From Paracentrotus lividus (taxonomy: Eukaryota > Echinodermata > Echinoidea > Camarodonta > Echinidae): a stretch of DNA of 64,000 nt. Under the pieces are notes generated by a model. It was given only the letters and a program-made list of their open reading frames with translations, was not told the origin of the DNA and made no database searches. The position numbers and the translations under genes were made by a program. The stretch covers positions 20,509,753 through 20,573,752 of the forward strand of contig CALNVZ010003430.1 in assembly GCA_940671915.1 (NCBI GenBank). The letters are read 5' to 3'. Positions 13,501-28,500 of the stretch are shown piece by piece. Numbering within the stretch: position 1 is the first letter of the stretch; each line of letters starts with the position of its first letter.

Positions 13501-16500
13501 TTGATCGTAACTTTATATGTTACAGGGCCCTGGATAATCAAATAATCCTAAGCCAATTTGCATTAACATGATATTACACAGACAATATTTTATGTTTGCA
13601 CTCTGGTGTTCAATTTAAATCATTTATATAAACAATGCCATAGTCGCCCCAAATTTCCTTTCTTCGAGAGATGTTGTTTTCTAGGTTAGCTATAATTTTG
13701 CTGTCCTCTCCCTTTCATGGTAAATTAAATCAAATAATTGAGAATGTTAACATTGTTTTTTGGCATCTATTCAATAACATGATCTTCCCACCAATAACAT
13801 AAATCTTGTGCCAGAACATTTCTAGGTTATTTGAGGCCTTGTGTAGAGGCTTCCTCATTCGCACAACAATACATTGCAATATATTGAAATTAATTGATGA
13901 TATAGTTAAACTTGTTTATATCTATCCCTTTTTAATCCAAATTGAAAAACTGTCTACTCCAATTCTATTGAGCACAGATAGAAGATTGTGTAACAAGGGC
14001 AGTTTTCTCAGTCCCAATCAATCTTCGGCGATTCCATACTTTTGTTGTTTTTGTCTCTTTGTCTTTCTGTTATTTCTATGTCCCGTACGACACGGTACTA
14101 TTTTTCATTTCAATTGTAAAGGATGTGTAATCGATTCAAGTTAAGTCTTGGTTCTTGTGCCCCTTTGGTACTACTTGAGGACCACCATCAGTCTAGAAAA
14201 TTTTATTTTGCCTTCATCTCAAAAAGTTGTAAAATGTTGTCAAAATGTCCTGTAAGACACAGCATGGAATCGCCCTCTTCGCATAATATTTTTCTTCAAG
14301 TGGCCACTGGTCCCTATGCCAGTATGCAATCCACATGGTTGAATGGAGTTTTTGGTTTATTTTACGTGTCCCAATAAAGTTTCAGGGGGCCATTAGCCCC
14401 AGGGCACTGCTACATTTGAGCCCTGCCTATTTCAAACATGTGCACATGTCTATGTGTCTCTGTGTTTAGTATAGCCAGATTTCATTATAACAACGCAATT
14501 GGTTAAGTTCTACATATTTTGTTACAACGGCAGTGGACTGTATCTGACACTACCTCCAAGGGAATGCTACTCTGAATTCATGTACTTGTACATAAATTCC
14601 TTGAAAGGGAAATCTATAAGAAATTTTGCATCTTTTCCCCCCTTTTTTTTCATCCTAGAAGATATGAGAAACGGATCAAGCATCCCTTTCTATCCCTGGA
14701 GTAGTCTTTATAACAGGCTTTACAGTATAAATGATATAGGCCCTGTTGCATCAAGAGATACTACATGTATTATAGTAACTTTGCCATCAATGGTAACTAC
14801 CATGATAACGTTGCTCAACAGCCAATCAAAATGCACTATTTCATGAAAGTTACCAATGATGGCAAAGTTTACATAATACATGTAGTAACTCTTTATTCAA
14901 CGGGACCATAGTAATAATCATACTCACATCCATTAAACTCCTGGAGAGAAGACTTTCCTTAGAGACGAGATTCAGCATGTCCGTTACTAATGCATCCTGG
15001 GTTTAAAAAAATGGATAGAGACATTAAAGAAATTATTAGAGATAAATAGCTTGAAATGCCTATCAATTAATTGCAAATTTTATATACATTGGAAGAAGTC
15101 AGGCAAAATTGCATTTCATATCATGACAATGGGTCTATAAAATGAGCAATCATTCACCAATATTTCATTTTCCAAGAATTCATTTATGAAAAGTCCACAA
15201 AACTAGTGGTATGAAGGTGGATAATGTTTTTTGCATGGTTTCAAAGTTCAAGTGAGTCTCTTGCCAAATGATGTAGAAACTAAAATGTATTTGCTCTACC
15301 ACATAGACTACTTGACATTAAGTGGTGAAGAGTAAATTTGTCTCGTAAATGCAAATACCTATTGTTCTTCCAGGATATTTTGAAGTATGTTTAGCCATTC
15401 TAAAATATTGATGTGTTACCATTATAATTTTTATTCAGTCCAATACATGATATACATACAGTTTATTTGAATAAAAAGTTTCACTTAAATATAGAATTTA
15501 ATTAAATTATATTTTGCATATTTGCTATGAAATCACACAAAGCTTGTAATATTGGGATTTTTTTTTCTCATCGCACACAATTAAGGGCTTAACTTTTGTT
15601 AAATTACAAAAAGCAAATCATAAAGCTAATCAGCAAGAACAATATTTGGGTTTTAAAACATACACATATTGTCTGAGTACATTTTACACCTAAATAATCC
15701 CCCCATTTAATTTTATTTCATGCACACTGTAGCCTACATTACTCAACAATATGAACTATGCTAGAAGTTATTCTACTCTATGAAAATAGGGAACACCTTT
15801 CTTTGTTAAAATGTCTTTCTCTAGTTTCACAACTGCTTTAAAGCCATACTTTCAGGTTTCTTATAAACAGAACAATGCAAAACAGAACTAATATTTCACC
15901 TCATGACATAAATCTAACTTTAAAAGATGCATTTTGTTTCAGTTTCTCAAAGTGTTGCAGTGAAAAGACACGTATTGATACATTGTAATTCTCTTAATTT
16001 TGGGGAATCTGTAGAATTATCATTACTGGTACATAAATTTTTAGGGTCAACCAGTTTGTTCCTTCTTCTTATACTATCTATAAAATTGTATAACTTACAA
16101 AACAAAAAAATGAAGAATACTGAATTTCCAACTCTCACAGAATTTTTTCAATGTAGATTTAAATTTGCATAATCATTTAAATTATGCACGCTATTATTCA
16201 TAAACAAAACACACAAAGAAAAAATACAAAATTTTTTCAAAATGTTCATACTTTTGTGCGAACTTATCCCTCATTTCGTTCTTAAATCCTGCAAAATTTT
16301 CAGTACATTAAAAAAGAAAAAAGAAATAAGGAAAAGAAAAGTAATCTTTAACTGATTTCAATTTTAGTAATATTTGTGTCCAAGGTGCTGAAGATATATA
16401 CTTATTGTAGGATTTAGTTTCATCCAAGGCTTTGTTCTAACAGAGATATATACCAGCACCAAGCTGGCATGGTGTAACCCGACTCTAGCTAGGTGCGGCT

Positions 16501-19500
16501 TGATATGACAGATTATGACATCTTTCAGGAACAACTCTCATGCATAGTCACAGTAGTCATAACATATCATCGACAATTGTGAGTTGTACATTTCAATTGA
16601 AATTGTGCAGGCAATGTGTTTTAAGAAATTCAAATTTTGTAATGATGTTTAGTCAAGGGATGTGCCTGCGTTTGCTCTAGAGATGTTGCTCCAGGCTTGA
16701 TTCAACATATCTATGTATCTAAGATGTAGGGTTAGGGTTAAACTAAACTAAATTCAGGGCTGATGTTAGAGATTCAATTCAATTTAAGTTTGATCGAGAA
16801 GCAAGTGTCGCGGGACCACACATTATATGGTTATTTTATGATTTATTTTATGATATTTACATGTATCAAGAACAACTACCCTGCACTTTCTTTACTTTCA
16901 CGATGGTCATACATCTACATGTATTGTAAAAGGCAATAATAGCAAGTTCAAATGAGATTTATAAGGACTGCAAATCAAGCAAAAACTAACTTTAAATTGG
17001 GCATGAAGGACCTTTCAGGAAAAATTGACATACAGGATCTACATCTTTCAGGTAAAATAACATGTGGAAACTACATGTGCATTTTAAAGGGAATGTGTTC
17101 AGGAAATGTCCACTTTGCAGGATATGTAGCAAACTGCATGAAAATTGTGATTGTTATGACATCTACAAGGAACTTTCATTCAAAAGATATTTCAGGGAAA
17201 ATGGAGTTCAGATACTTGTAGGAAGTTTATTTCAATGGAACATATGTAGGAAATAGCTAAGATGTCTTTTGAATTGGTCAAAAGGTAACAAAACTATTAG
17301 AAAATTCAATACACTGAAAGGCACTACCAAAGACATGCACAATGATACTTGCAGCTGCAAAACTCCCTTTGTTTTCAAAACTTTCTTTGTTCATTAACTC
17401 GGTGCTTTCACGGTTTCTATCAATTAAATACTATTAGTGAGATACCATTCATCAAGTAAATGCTGAATTGCCTCAATGGGAAGGTCCACGCATTGCTTTA
17501 AAGGGACTGTTAAATAAAAAATAATAACAATAATTTTTATACAGTTAGAACACATAAAATTAGCTCCGAATTTATACTTTACCTGAAACTCTATGGATTA
17601 CTGTTTAAGGAATTATAAGTCTTATAATTAAATGGTTTATGTTAACCCCTGAAGCGTGGCATCCTCAAATCAGGTGCCGAGATAGCTGCAGTGTCATTGA
17701 CTCCATACTGTATGTTACTGTAAGCAACCCATCACACATGTGCATGACAACAGTAATATGCAATTTGGCATACATCATGAGTAGACATTTAAAACCACTT
17801 CATTCTTTTAACTCCTTAACCAGAAAAACCAATGTCAGATCTAGGTGCTGTTGCATAAACAATAACTACATATGCATAATAAATTCGCAATCAATGGTAA
17901 TTACGTTGCTCAACAGCCGATCTAAACCCAGTATTTACTGAAAGTTAAGATTGATTGTAAAGTTACTATAATTATACATTTGTAGAAAGTTTTATGCTAC
18001 AGGAATTAGAGTTTATTTCATGTGCTCTAGCTGTGTATGACACAATTTGTTATTATTTTTTTTAAACCTCCGGAGGCCCTTTAATAAGGGTGTATTGTCA
18101 TCATGCACTTCCCTTGTCTGTGTAAATTCATTGACTTTCAATGTGCACATGTATATGTGCAAGTTCCTTTGTGTGTGTCAACCATTGGACAGATTGAGGA
18201 AGTGAAACCGGTTTTTCCTCTTGCTTTGACATTGTATGACGTATAGGTTTTGGTGTGTTTTCTGTAATACTGGTTATTTAAAAAGAAAGATGCGAGTGCT
18301 GAATAGCAGCCAATGATAGAGCAAATTACGAAAGGGATATCATTAATATTATTCAAGAAGGATTATTTGCCTACTTCTTCTAAGAGAACATTACCAGTAG
18401 TCCTATTTTTATTTATGAAAATATATATGATTATTGCATTTGGGGAGGGGAAAATGGATGGTTGGTTGTTTGATTGGGTTTTGTACAGACGTATGTCAAT
18501 CAGATATGATAATAATTTACATCTAGGAACAACGTTTATCGTAAGTATCCAAATGACGTTACAAATAGGATCTGAACCTGGGTCCAATTCATTTTAGGTT
18601 AATGTAGAGAAGTGGTGGAGAACCACAGACAAGGAACTCAATTGGATCCACACAAAAACCATTGCCAAGAATCATAGGAAGTGCAGGTCTCTTTCATATC
18701 GATATCCTAAAGAGCTGACAGTGAGAATAACCAATCTACAAACCACTGATCTCATGGATGGAGGTTGATTGGGTTTTGACAGTCGTGTATCATTCAGATT
18801 TAGGTCTGAGACAGACCTTTAAAGGCCCCTGAAACTCAGAGATCGTGGGGAATGCACGATTTTCCTGAGCTCCATTTACACGTACACAATCGACAGTGAA
18901 GCTTACGCATGGGTCGGACTAATGGAGATTAACATTCGGACAGCACGAACACGATGAAGTTGACCGAATTCAGTCAGTCAATAGGGTCAATAGCTTAAGG
19001 TTCTCGATTCCTCAACAATCCTTAGTTTATAGTCTCTCAACAGGTCTCTTCGTATAAATTCAGAGAGAGGATTTGTATAATGCTCCATTTCAAAAACAAA
19101 CATAGGTTAGATTTACTTCGGAATTCTGGTTAGTTAGTCTAGCCATGAAGGATTATTACTCCAGAGGCATTGTCGCCGAAGATTACGCAACACGCCTCAG
19201 GCTCTGCATGCCATGATATTATTTCATCCGAGATAAGGTGATTTCCCCTTGTTTTATCAATTATACGTCCCTTTAACGTCATCATGCTAAAGACTGACTG
19301 AGATTCAAACGTGGGTACGATGTAGGCTGAAGTAGAGAGCTGACAGAGAATGTCACTGATCGATCAAGTCCTGATCTCCAGGACAATACAGGTAGATCAG
19401 GACAAGAGATGGCGCTATAACAGGAGTGATACTGCCTTAAACCCTCTAGCTCTTGAACCGCACACAACCACCCATCAGCTTACTCCTTCCAACAAACTAA

Positions 19501-22500
19501 AAATGATGCCCATGAGCCACTGACGATGCTCCCTATCCACATTTGGCGAGCTTTTGCCGCAAAAAAAAAGAAGACTGTTGGATTGCGAAACTTGCATCCA
19601 ATCATAAGCATGCCCCATGAAAACCCTCTTTAATACTCACCTTGCATTGTTCTACTTTGGTTTGGGCATCATCCTGTTCTTCTTTAATAGCATCTATCTT
19701 GGTTGCTTGCTCTTGAAAGTTACCTTTCCCTAATGCTGTCTGTCTGGAAGCACTGTGGAACCTGTATTTATTAAAGAAAACAAAATAATGATACGTTTAT
19801 AATTAAATGATAATAAAAATGATTCTTGAAACAGATAGAAAAAAGTGTTCGTTAATTCAAAGATTTAACAATTAATACATTGATTACAATATCACCAAAC
19901 CAGACCCACAAAATAACATTGCTGAGCCTTTGCATTCATAAAAGAAAACAAAATAATGAAATTATGATAATGATATTCATTATTAGTGCATCTTCTCATA
20001 ACAGATTACAAAATATTTTTGTAGAGTATAGTAACAATACATATATTGATTACAAAATTAACAAAAAAGACCAACAGAACAACTTTGCTTAATAGTATTA
20101 TACATGTACAACATTTCTATTAAAGCGCATGAACCCAATAGAGAGTCAGTGAGGACAAATAGCATTAATGATGTAAAACATGCATACATAATACATAAAA
20201 AATGTGCAAATATTACAACCATGATATAAGATATCCTCATTATAGCAGGATATGTCTTTTACATGTACAGGTACATTGTACTTGGTTGCCAATTTAAAGG
20301 GAAGGTTCATCCTGGAATTAAGTCATTTCGGAAAAGAAAAAAAAAAGAAAAAAAAGAAAAAAAAAAGAAAAAAAGAAAAATGAAGGAACAACAGGACCAA
20401 AATTTTTGACAAAAATCCATCAAATTATATTAATGAAGTTGTGAATGTTTCAAGTTTTGACTTTGTGACATCACTTACAAGCTCCCTCATAAATTGTGTA
20501 CTTTAGATTAAACGAATTCCTTAAATTCACCCCTTCTCTTATACAGTTGCTCTTATATAATCCAAAGAAATCACTGGGAAATTATCATTTTTAACATACA
20601 GATGCCAAACCATCTTCCTTAAACAACAAAAGTACGCTCTTATGATACCTACTTGATTCAAGCTTTGGATAGCAATTGAAACATGCATTTCAAAAAGTGA
20701 CAATGTGTCTGTAATTTCAGTTTACAATCAGCTAATTGAGAAGTCTAGTGTATCATAAAAACTTGAACATGTAGTTTACAACTGTGTACATTTCCCATGA
20801 TTTGAATGTTAAAAGCTTCATTTTTTTTAAGAAAGAGTTTTTCTCTGCATAACTCCTAATGCATGTAGAACTGATGCTTGATCTGTAAAATAAATTCGGT
20901 TTCCCCATGTTGTGCAATGTATGATCTGTCTTTCATATTTTGTCATTTGAGAGTTCAGAATTTCTCTGTTTACGGGAGAAGTAATTTACCCTGCAGACTA
21001 TCTTGTATCTAAGGCCAGAACATGATCCCATTTTTTCCTGGAATTGTGTGCAATGCTTGGGAAATCTACATTTATTATTAATTGGGGAAAACCATCTTAA
21101 TGGATTTGGAAATGCAATGCATGAACTCTTTGGCAAGAGAATTTCTCTGAATGACTCTTTATTATTCTTTTTATCTGATTTCTAAAAGCATTAAATTGTT
21201 TTCCCCTACTTTTTCCTTTTTTAATAAGCAAACATGGAGATCACATTAAGGTTGATAACATTTTCACATATTTTGTTTCATACACATGTAAACACAAAAC
21301 TGGAAGTAAACTTTCATGATGCTATGACATCAAAATTTTCAAATGACTCCGAAAATAATAGCAATGGTTTGGTAATGGTTTTTATAAAGCACTTTTTCTC
21401 CCGAAAATACAAAGCTATGACGATTATTAACCCCCCGGGGGATGTATGATTTACAAAGTCCTTTGTACATTTATGAAGAGACAAATTGGATCTATATAGT
21501 TACAACATTCTATCTTACAGAACTAGTTTCCTAAAAGTATGATGCACAACCTGTTCATGGGTCGAGGGTGACAAATGGAGATAAATGTCTTAGGAAAGAA
21601 GGTGCTACATGTATGACAGGGATTGCATTTCTGTACACCTTTATAGTACAGACTTGACTTACCAGTATGCATTAGACCTCCATATACATCAATATACACA
21701 TATAATATCATGTTCTTTGATGATTTGAGTGAATCATTGACAAAATATTTGCTAGTATCCCACTGATATTTTCTCAAATGTTCCGGTAGGAGGGGTGCTT
21801 TCATTATCATAACTAAGGCCTCAATAAATGCCTGGAATTTTCTTTATGGATCGATTGATGCATGATCTATATAAGGGTATCCATGCATCAATTACGCTAT
21901 TCATTGGCATGCTCCGGCCTAGACCACCTATTGTGTCTGCAATCCTACCCTGGGAAACTTGACTTTTAGTTGTGATAATCATCATAATTTGCAATTCTTG
22001 TATAAACATACAACTTTTTATGAGTCTCAATATGTTTCCAAAGTGTTTTGATATACTCCTGCTGAAGCTCCATGTAAAGCTGCCCAAATTGAGGTACACA
22101 CAGCAGGATTTAAAAATGTAAGGAATTTTTTTACAGGTCCTGTGTTACCCATAATACTTTGTACTGTAACTTGTGTTGAGGGAGGCAAATGTATATTAAT
22201 GCCTTGCCAGAAGATGTTATTGAAGTGTCTGGGATTCAAATCCAGTACTCTCCAAACTTGTGATCGACAGTCCGAAACTTAACAGCAGCTCAAAATTTGT
22301 TATAAAATTGTTGGGATTTTCTCCTTTTATACATGTATTTACCTTCAGGTATTCTCACTATCTACAGAGATAGCATTTAAAGACAAAGCAGGCACAAATT
22401 AGTGACAGCAAAATGGGCCGAGGGGGATATAGTTCACTCCATGTTGGACCCAAGGGGGAGTACACTGCTCTGACAGGGAATACAAACAGAGCTGATTGGA

Positions 22501-25500
22501 GGAGTATAGTAACAAGCTAGATGTCTGATGCTGTCGATGGATGCCTTTCTCATAGGGCCTAGTTCACACTTTAACACTGCATAAGTATGCAAACTTCCAT
22601 TTATATTTTGTGTGAGAAGAATCTGAGGTGCAATTGGTCATAATATTTTATACATGTACATTTAAATGTGAACAGAGTGGTCGATGGTGAGTTACATTTT
22701 TTAAAGCTTATTGTTGGGTGCCCCTGATCAGCGACATCATATCGGGACAACTTCATGTACCCCTGGACAATTGCCCCCAGGACAACTACCCCGAGAAATA
22801 GGGTTATGTGGTAGAATTTTGGCAGATAATGGCCTAGGGGGTAGTTTTCCTAGAACCCTGTGGAATAACTTGCAATATGAACAGGTTCATTATTGGTGGG
22901 GCAACGTAGATGCACCTTATTTAAAAGTTGCTACGGTTCACATTCAAATGTTACCAATGTGGTTCATAGTGAGGCAACTTAATATGAACGGTGCCCTGAT
23001 CCATGACAAAAATTCAGTGTGAACACGGTCATTAGTGGTAGGGCAAGCTTGATGCATTTTTGGTAGTAAGTTCACATTTAGGCCTAAGAGTGAACAGAGC
23101 ATTTGATGGCATTAAAGTTTTATATACCTGTAGATTTTACGGTGCCCTTGATCGATGCCATAACTTTTAATGTGAACAGGGTCATTACTGGCATGTTGGG
23201 GTAAGCTACATGTATTGTAGCATGCCCCTGGGAATGGATGAGTCAGAGCAGATCCCTCCAAGGGACTGATAAAAAGTTTTGCACTATTGGTTCAAGTTCA
23301 CCGACATCTGGGTGACTGAAAGATGACTGAAAGATGACTTCATAAATCAAGAAAACTATGGTGAGTTAAAAATTATGAAGTCAGTTATTGCTGGATGTGC
23401 ACCTGTACACACAAATGTACATGTACATTGTACAGTATACAGAGCAATCGAAGACAGAGGGTGACAAATCATATGAAAAGTGGAGTCAAGTCACTCTCTG
23501 AATGACAACATTGAAACAAAGTTTAGACTTCATAATACATACAAAACATAGTTTAAAATCATAAGGACCAAAGGGGGGGGGGGGGAGGGTCGGCAATTGC
23601 CCCCCACCCCTCTCCCCCATTCTCTTCCAGACTTTTAAAACACTCAAGAATCACAAGTCTACAAATGTAGTTTAACCTGGATTTGAAAGTGAATGTTGTG
23701 ACGGGACATTACTATCCACTACAAAGCAAACCTCTCAAACTCAAGTGTTTCATGACACCCTTTCTGTATTGTATAAAATATCATCATTATAATCAAATTA
23801 AAGACAGCCTTACATGTATATATTTAAAGGCTGAAGAATATTATCAACAATATTTTGAACATTTTTTCTTTTACCATGAAAATGTTAAATAATCGCAACG
23901 AGGTTGAATTGAGCAGTTATAACTGCATCTTCTTTGAAGGATTTACTTCATAATTTCACAGATATTCTTCTTTAGTTTTTCTGGTTTTTCTTTTTTTAAA
24001 ACCAATCAACTTTTGGGAGGACTTCCCTTTAACTATACAGACAATGAATGGACCCCACAAGACTTTTTCTAAACTGGTCGATCACATGGTTGTATACAGG
24101 TCATATTATTGTTTATAGCTGTACCAGTGGTAAATGAAGACAACTTTGTTCTTCTAGGCTCCGTAACACAAAGGTTTGCAATCAATCGCAAAATGGCAGT
24201 AGCCAATCAAAATCGTTGTCCCACATGCTTTTTGCTCGAAAGACTGACCAGCAACCAATCACAGTAGTTCTTCCAAATTTGCAATTGATCGCAAACCTTT
24301 GTGTTACTGGTCTCAGGAAGAGATAGGATAGCAAAAATGGATTGATTTTAGTTGACCTACATGTAGGCTACATCTCCAGTAGGTCATTTTCTCCTGACAC
24401 ACATAACGCTTTTACATTGAGACTTGGCTCTTGTGTGGAATCCACAGGAAGGGTTCGACACTGCAAAGAGTGAACCTGTGATCGTGTTTATACACAACAA
24501 AAAAGGCGAGTTCAACACGGCTCCCAGATCATGACCGGAAGTAAGGGACGTCATTAGTGTGTGTTGCATGGTATAGCCAAATTCCATATCTGACCTCAAG
24601 GTCATCGACTTCGACACGGCTTTCTGTTTAGACACATAAAAATTGCCGTGTTGAACGCGCTTCCTGGATCGAAACTTACGATTTTGGCGGAGTAAAAACA
24701 GCGTGTCGAACCCGGGTTGCGGATCACACTGATCCCGTTTACATGGCATAAAATTGCCGTGTTGAGCACGATTGCTGCGTCGTACCCGCGACCTGAGTCA
24801 CAGTGTAAACAAGGTACTACACGCTGGATTGCAAGTACATGTACATAAATCTACATTTGTAGGCCTACGGTGTACTCTTGTAAGATTTATAATTTTAAGG
24901 TCAATATTAAAAAAAAAAAAAAAAATCACAAATAACTAGAAATACCACTGAAGGGGTTTAATGTCCCTCTAAATTCATGGCTATTGAGCATAAAAAAATG
25001 AAGAAATTTGTGCAAGAAATATGAGTTTACAATTATCATGTGGGTAAATGTAGACTTAAATAGCTTTTTGCTCGCAGACACAGAAAGAGATGAGAGGGGA
25101 CTGTGATTACTACCTCATGCTCAGTCTGTCTCTGTGACTGCTCCAAACATACAAATGGAGTGATTAATATTTATTTTGGGGCTGAGGGGATAGTTTGCAC
25201 ATGTGTCATTGGAACTATATTTGGGGTGCTGCATGACCCAGACAGTTTTCAGGCAGACATCTGTCAAGGTCTGCAATAATTTGATCAATAATTATACCTT
25301 AGCGTATCCAGTACATTTTACATGTCACCTACATATATATAACAAGTTCAATGTTCAGTCTATATATGAGAGGTCTGAGAAAAGTTAAACAAAAACATGA
25401 CATCATTTGATTTTACAATTTTCTTTCAAATTCAGGCATGTACATGTACACATATTTTAAAAAATAATTTCCTATTTTTCAGCCAATTTCAAATTCACAA

Positions 25501-28500
25501 TTTGCAAGTGAAAAAACAAAAATAAAAACAAGTGTGACTTTTCATAATCACAAAAAAAATGTTTGTTTTCATTAAAAAAACTTTCAATTTTTTAATTTTT
25601 TTAATTTCCATCATACATTCTGTGAGGTGAATAATTTTAATGATTAAACTGGATCACATTTTCACAGAAGTTATATTTGCTGCTGATTTGAATGAAAAAC
25701 ATTGGACCCCCAAGTAGACAGCTTCTAGTAAAATCAACATGTCTGCTCATAATAGTATCATTACTGTTCAATATATGGCACACAAATCCATTGCAAATTA
25801 CAAGATGTGGGGGTACTGTATCAATGTCAAATGCAGTAGGACTAGGACAGCCTTCCTAGATGCTGTTGACCTTGTATGCATATCAATCAAACAATGTATA
25901 TTTTGTGATATACATGTACCCCATTCACACAATGTACTTCCACACCAACCCCAACTGACCATGAATTTGTCCCTTACCATACCACAACGTACATGTATAA
26001 TCTTCTGTATCGTCGGGTACTATCAGTTTGAAGTTTGCCATAATATAATCTTTTAAACTAACAGAAACAAGATATTTCTAAAGTTTTGTCAAGGGGTATA
26101 CACACTTCTTTAAATGTGGGCCAATAACTTAAAAACCGTACATCATACTCTATTGAAGGGTTCAAAGTTCAGACCATTCATCAATAATTACATCCAAGCT
26201 TAAAGGGCCCTGAAAGTCGGAGATCGTGGGGAATGCGCGTTTTTCCTGAGCTCCATTGACTCGTACACAATCGACAGTGGCTTACGCATGGGTCGGCCTA
26301 CTGGGGATTAACATTCGGACAGCACGAACATGACGAAGTTGACCCGGAATTCAGTCAGTAAATAGGGTCAGTAGCTTTGGATTCTCGAGTCCTCAACAAT
26401 TCTTAGTTATTATAGACTCTCAACGGGTCTCTCCGTATAAATTCAAAGAGAGGACTTGTATAATGCTCCATTTCAAAAACAAAACATAGGTTAGATTTAC
26501 TTCGGAATTCTGGTTAGTTAGCCTAGCCATGAAGGATTGACCGAATTAACTCCAGACGGGTTGGTGCTGAAGATTACGCAACACGCCTCAGGCTCTGATT
26601 GGAATGTTATTATTGTTAATGTTAACTTATTAATCTTTATCTTCTATTATTATCACAGTTCTGGTGGGGTTAAACATCTATGAATAGAAAGTACAAGTCA
26701 AGCTTTTCATGGTAGCAGAGCAAGGTTCAAGAAAGAATCCGTCTAGAAAAGTAGAATAGAGAACAGTAACTATGGCTGAAAAGAAAGAAGCTATGATGGC
26801 CCCACCAGTGTGGAAGATGGAAACTACGACATACGAAAACTGGAGGTTTGATGTCACCCTTTGGACAAAGTTCTCCAAGGCGGAGAAGAAGAGAATGGGT
26901 TTCCTTTTGTACAGTGTTTTGCCTACAGAGAAAGGTGTAAATGAAAAAGTCAGATTGGCAATGCAGAATGGAGAAATCCAGATTGAAGGAGATGATGCTG
27001 TAGAGCAGATATTCAAAGTCCTCGACAAATGGTACAAGAAGGATGACCTGAGCATGGTCTGTGATGTCTGGTGCTCATACAAGAACCTGCAAAAGAAAGA
27101 GAATGAAAGCATGGAAGACTTCATGAATGAATATGAACGAAAAGTCAAGGAGTTAAAGAAAGAGAAAGTTGATCTTCCTGATGTTGTCTTGGCTATGCAG
27201 CTACTAGACTGTGCTGGCATTGAGAAGAAGGATAAACAGATAGTTCTGACGGCAGTAGATTATTCGAAGGAAGATATGTATGAGCAGATGAAGAAGGCAC
27301 TTAGAAAGTTCTTCGGTGAACAAGCTATATCTCAAAAACCATGTCGAAAGAAGCATCCACACAGAATCAGAGTATTACCAGAATCAGAAGAAGCATATAG
27401 CTCTGGAAGGTTTCAGATGATCGTGCCCGAGGTGGAAGACGAGTTTCATCATCGAGGTTTGCTCTGCTCAGGTAGAGGAAGTAACTTCAATTGGAGGAAG
27501 AGAATGACTTCGCCATATCAAAATGAGAGAGGTAGGTCAGCCCCAAAAAGAGAGGTGCTGTTACAGAAACCCTAGAGACAGTGAAGGAACTACCTAAAGA
27601 TGTCATGTGTGTGACTCAAACATGCACTTTCGGAAAGACTGTCCACATGAGAATGCCACAAAGAAAGGACATAATTTGAAGACAGATGAGGAAGCATTCA
27701 AAGTACAGATTATTCCAATGAAGACAAGCAGTCCTTATACAGAGGCAGCCCATGCAGCTATCCTGGACAGTGCTTGTACGAAAGACGTAACTGGACGAGC
27801 TTGGAAAGATATGTATCTGGCATCTCTCACACCTGCTGAACGACAAAAGATCAAGCTCACACCCATGACACAAAGTTAAAATTGGCGTAAATATGGTAAA
27901 ATCGGATGAACGCATGATCCTTGCATGAATTGCTGGTCAAGAGACGGTAGTGTTACAGATGTTTTGACAGTGACATCCTCTCCTACTGAGCAAACCAGAC
28001 ATGAAGCCGTCTTGATTCAAGCTGAACTTGACAGATGATACCCTTGAGGGAATGGGAAATCTTGATCTTGATACAACACCTCTGTCATTATACCTACCAC
28101 TAAGGCATGTGAACTCCACTGAGAAGTGAACAGGTCATTGAACAAGTCACCTGAAGAGAAAAAGAAGAATATGTCAAGCTTCATCGTCAGTTGCACATCC
28201 CTCAGCAAGAAGTTTGAAGCTATTGTGAAAGAAGCACTGATAAAAGAAAAGCTGGATAAAGACATCATGACTCTTATGATGAAACAAGTAAAGCCTGTGA
28301 TGTTGCTGAAGTACAAGAAAACGCTCTCGCCCCAGCAGTAGCAATGCCATGGCTAGGCAGTTCAATGATGTCATCGCAATGGATTTGACCAAGTTTGGAG
28401 ACATATATTCTTGCATTCATAGACCTCTTCACAAGGTTCAGTAAAAGCAAGTCATTAGAGAAAAGACACCGAAAGTGATAGTTGACAGTGGCAACAGAAT

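Larger units (their letters stand above)
12772..14927 (-). other. Intron 8 content
   Basis: Holds the partial exon 9 duplications (12839-13180), a MITE with TIR GGCGATTCCAT (14027-14275) and a second MITE at 14739-14908 next to exon 8; the rest is AT-rich. Confidence 0.6.
14997..19640 (-). other. Intron 7 content
   Basis: AT-rich. Contains dispersed-repeat copy 16686-16820, a MITE at 17843-18005 and an intact 450-bp TTAA-flanked element at 18823-19272. Short open frames such as 16952-17221 lack codon bias and splice context. Confidence 0.5.

Noticed and set aside
14123..14377. Frames here and at 36595-36963 that share a similar peptide
   Set aside because: The similarity is due to two copies of one MITE, not to a protein family; the second frame runs through exon 5 by chance.
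16727..16750. Telomere-like GGGTTAGGG motifs (also near 1120, 8278, 10545)
   Set aside because: Only two or three units each and placed inside dispersed repeats; not interstitial telomere arrays.
16952..17256. 89- and 64-codon plus-strand frames in intron 7
   Set aside because: No domain, no family resemblance, no splice signals, and composition like the surrounding intron.
24384..24749. 121-codon minus-strand frame
   Set aside because: Coincides with repeat-like CpG-rich DNA; no recognisable domain, no splice sites in keeping with a gene.
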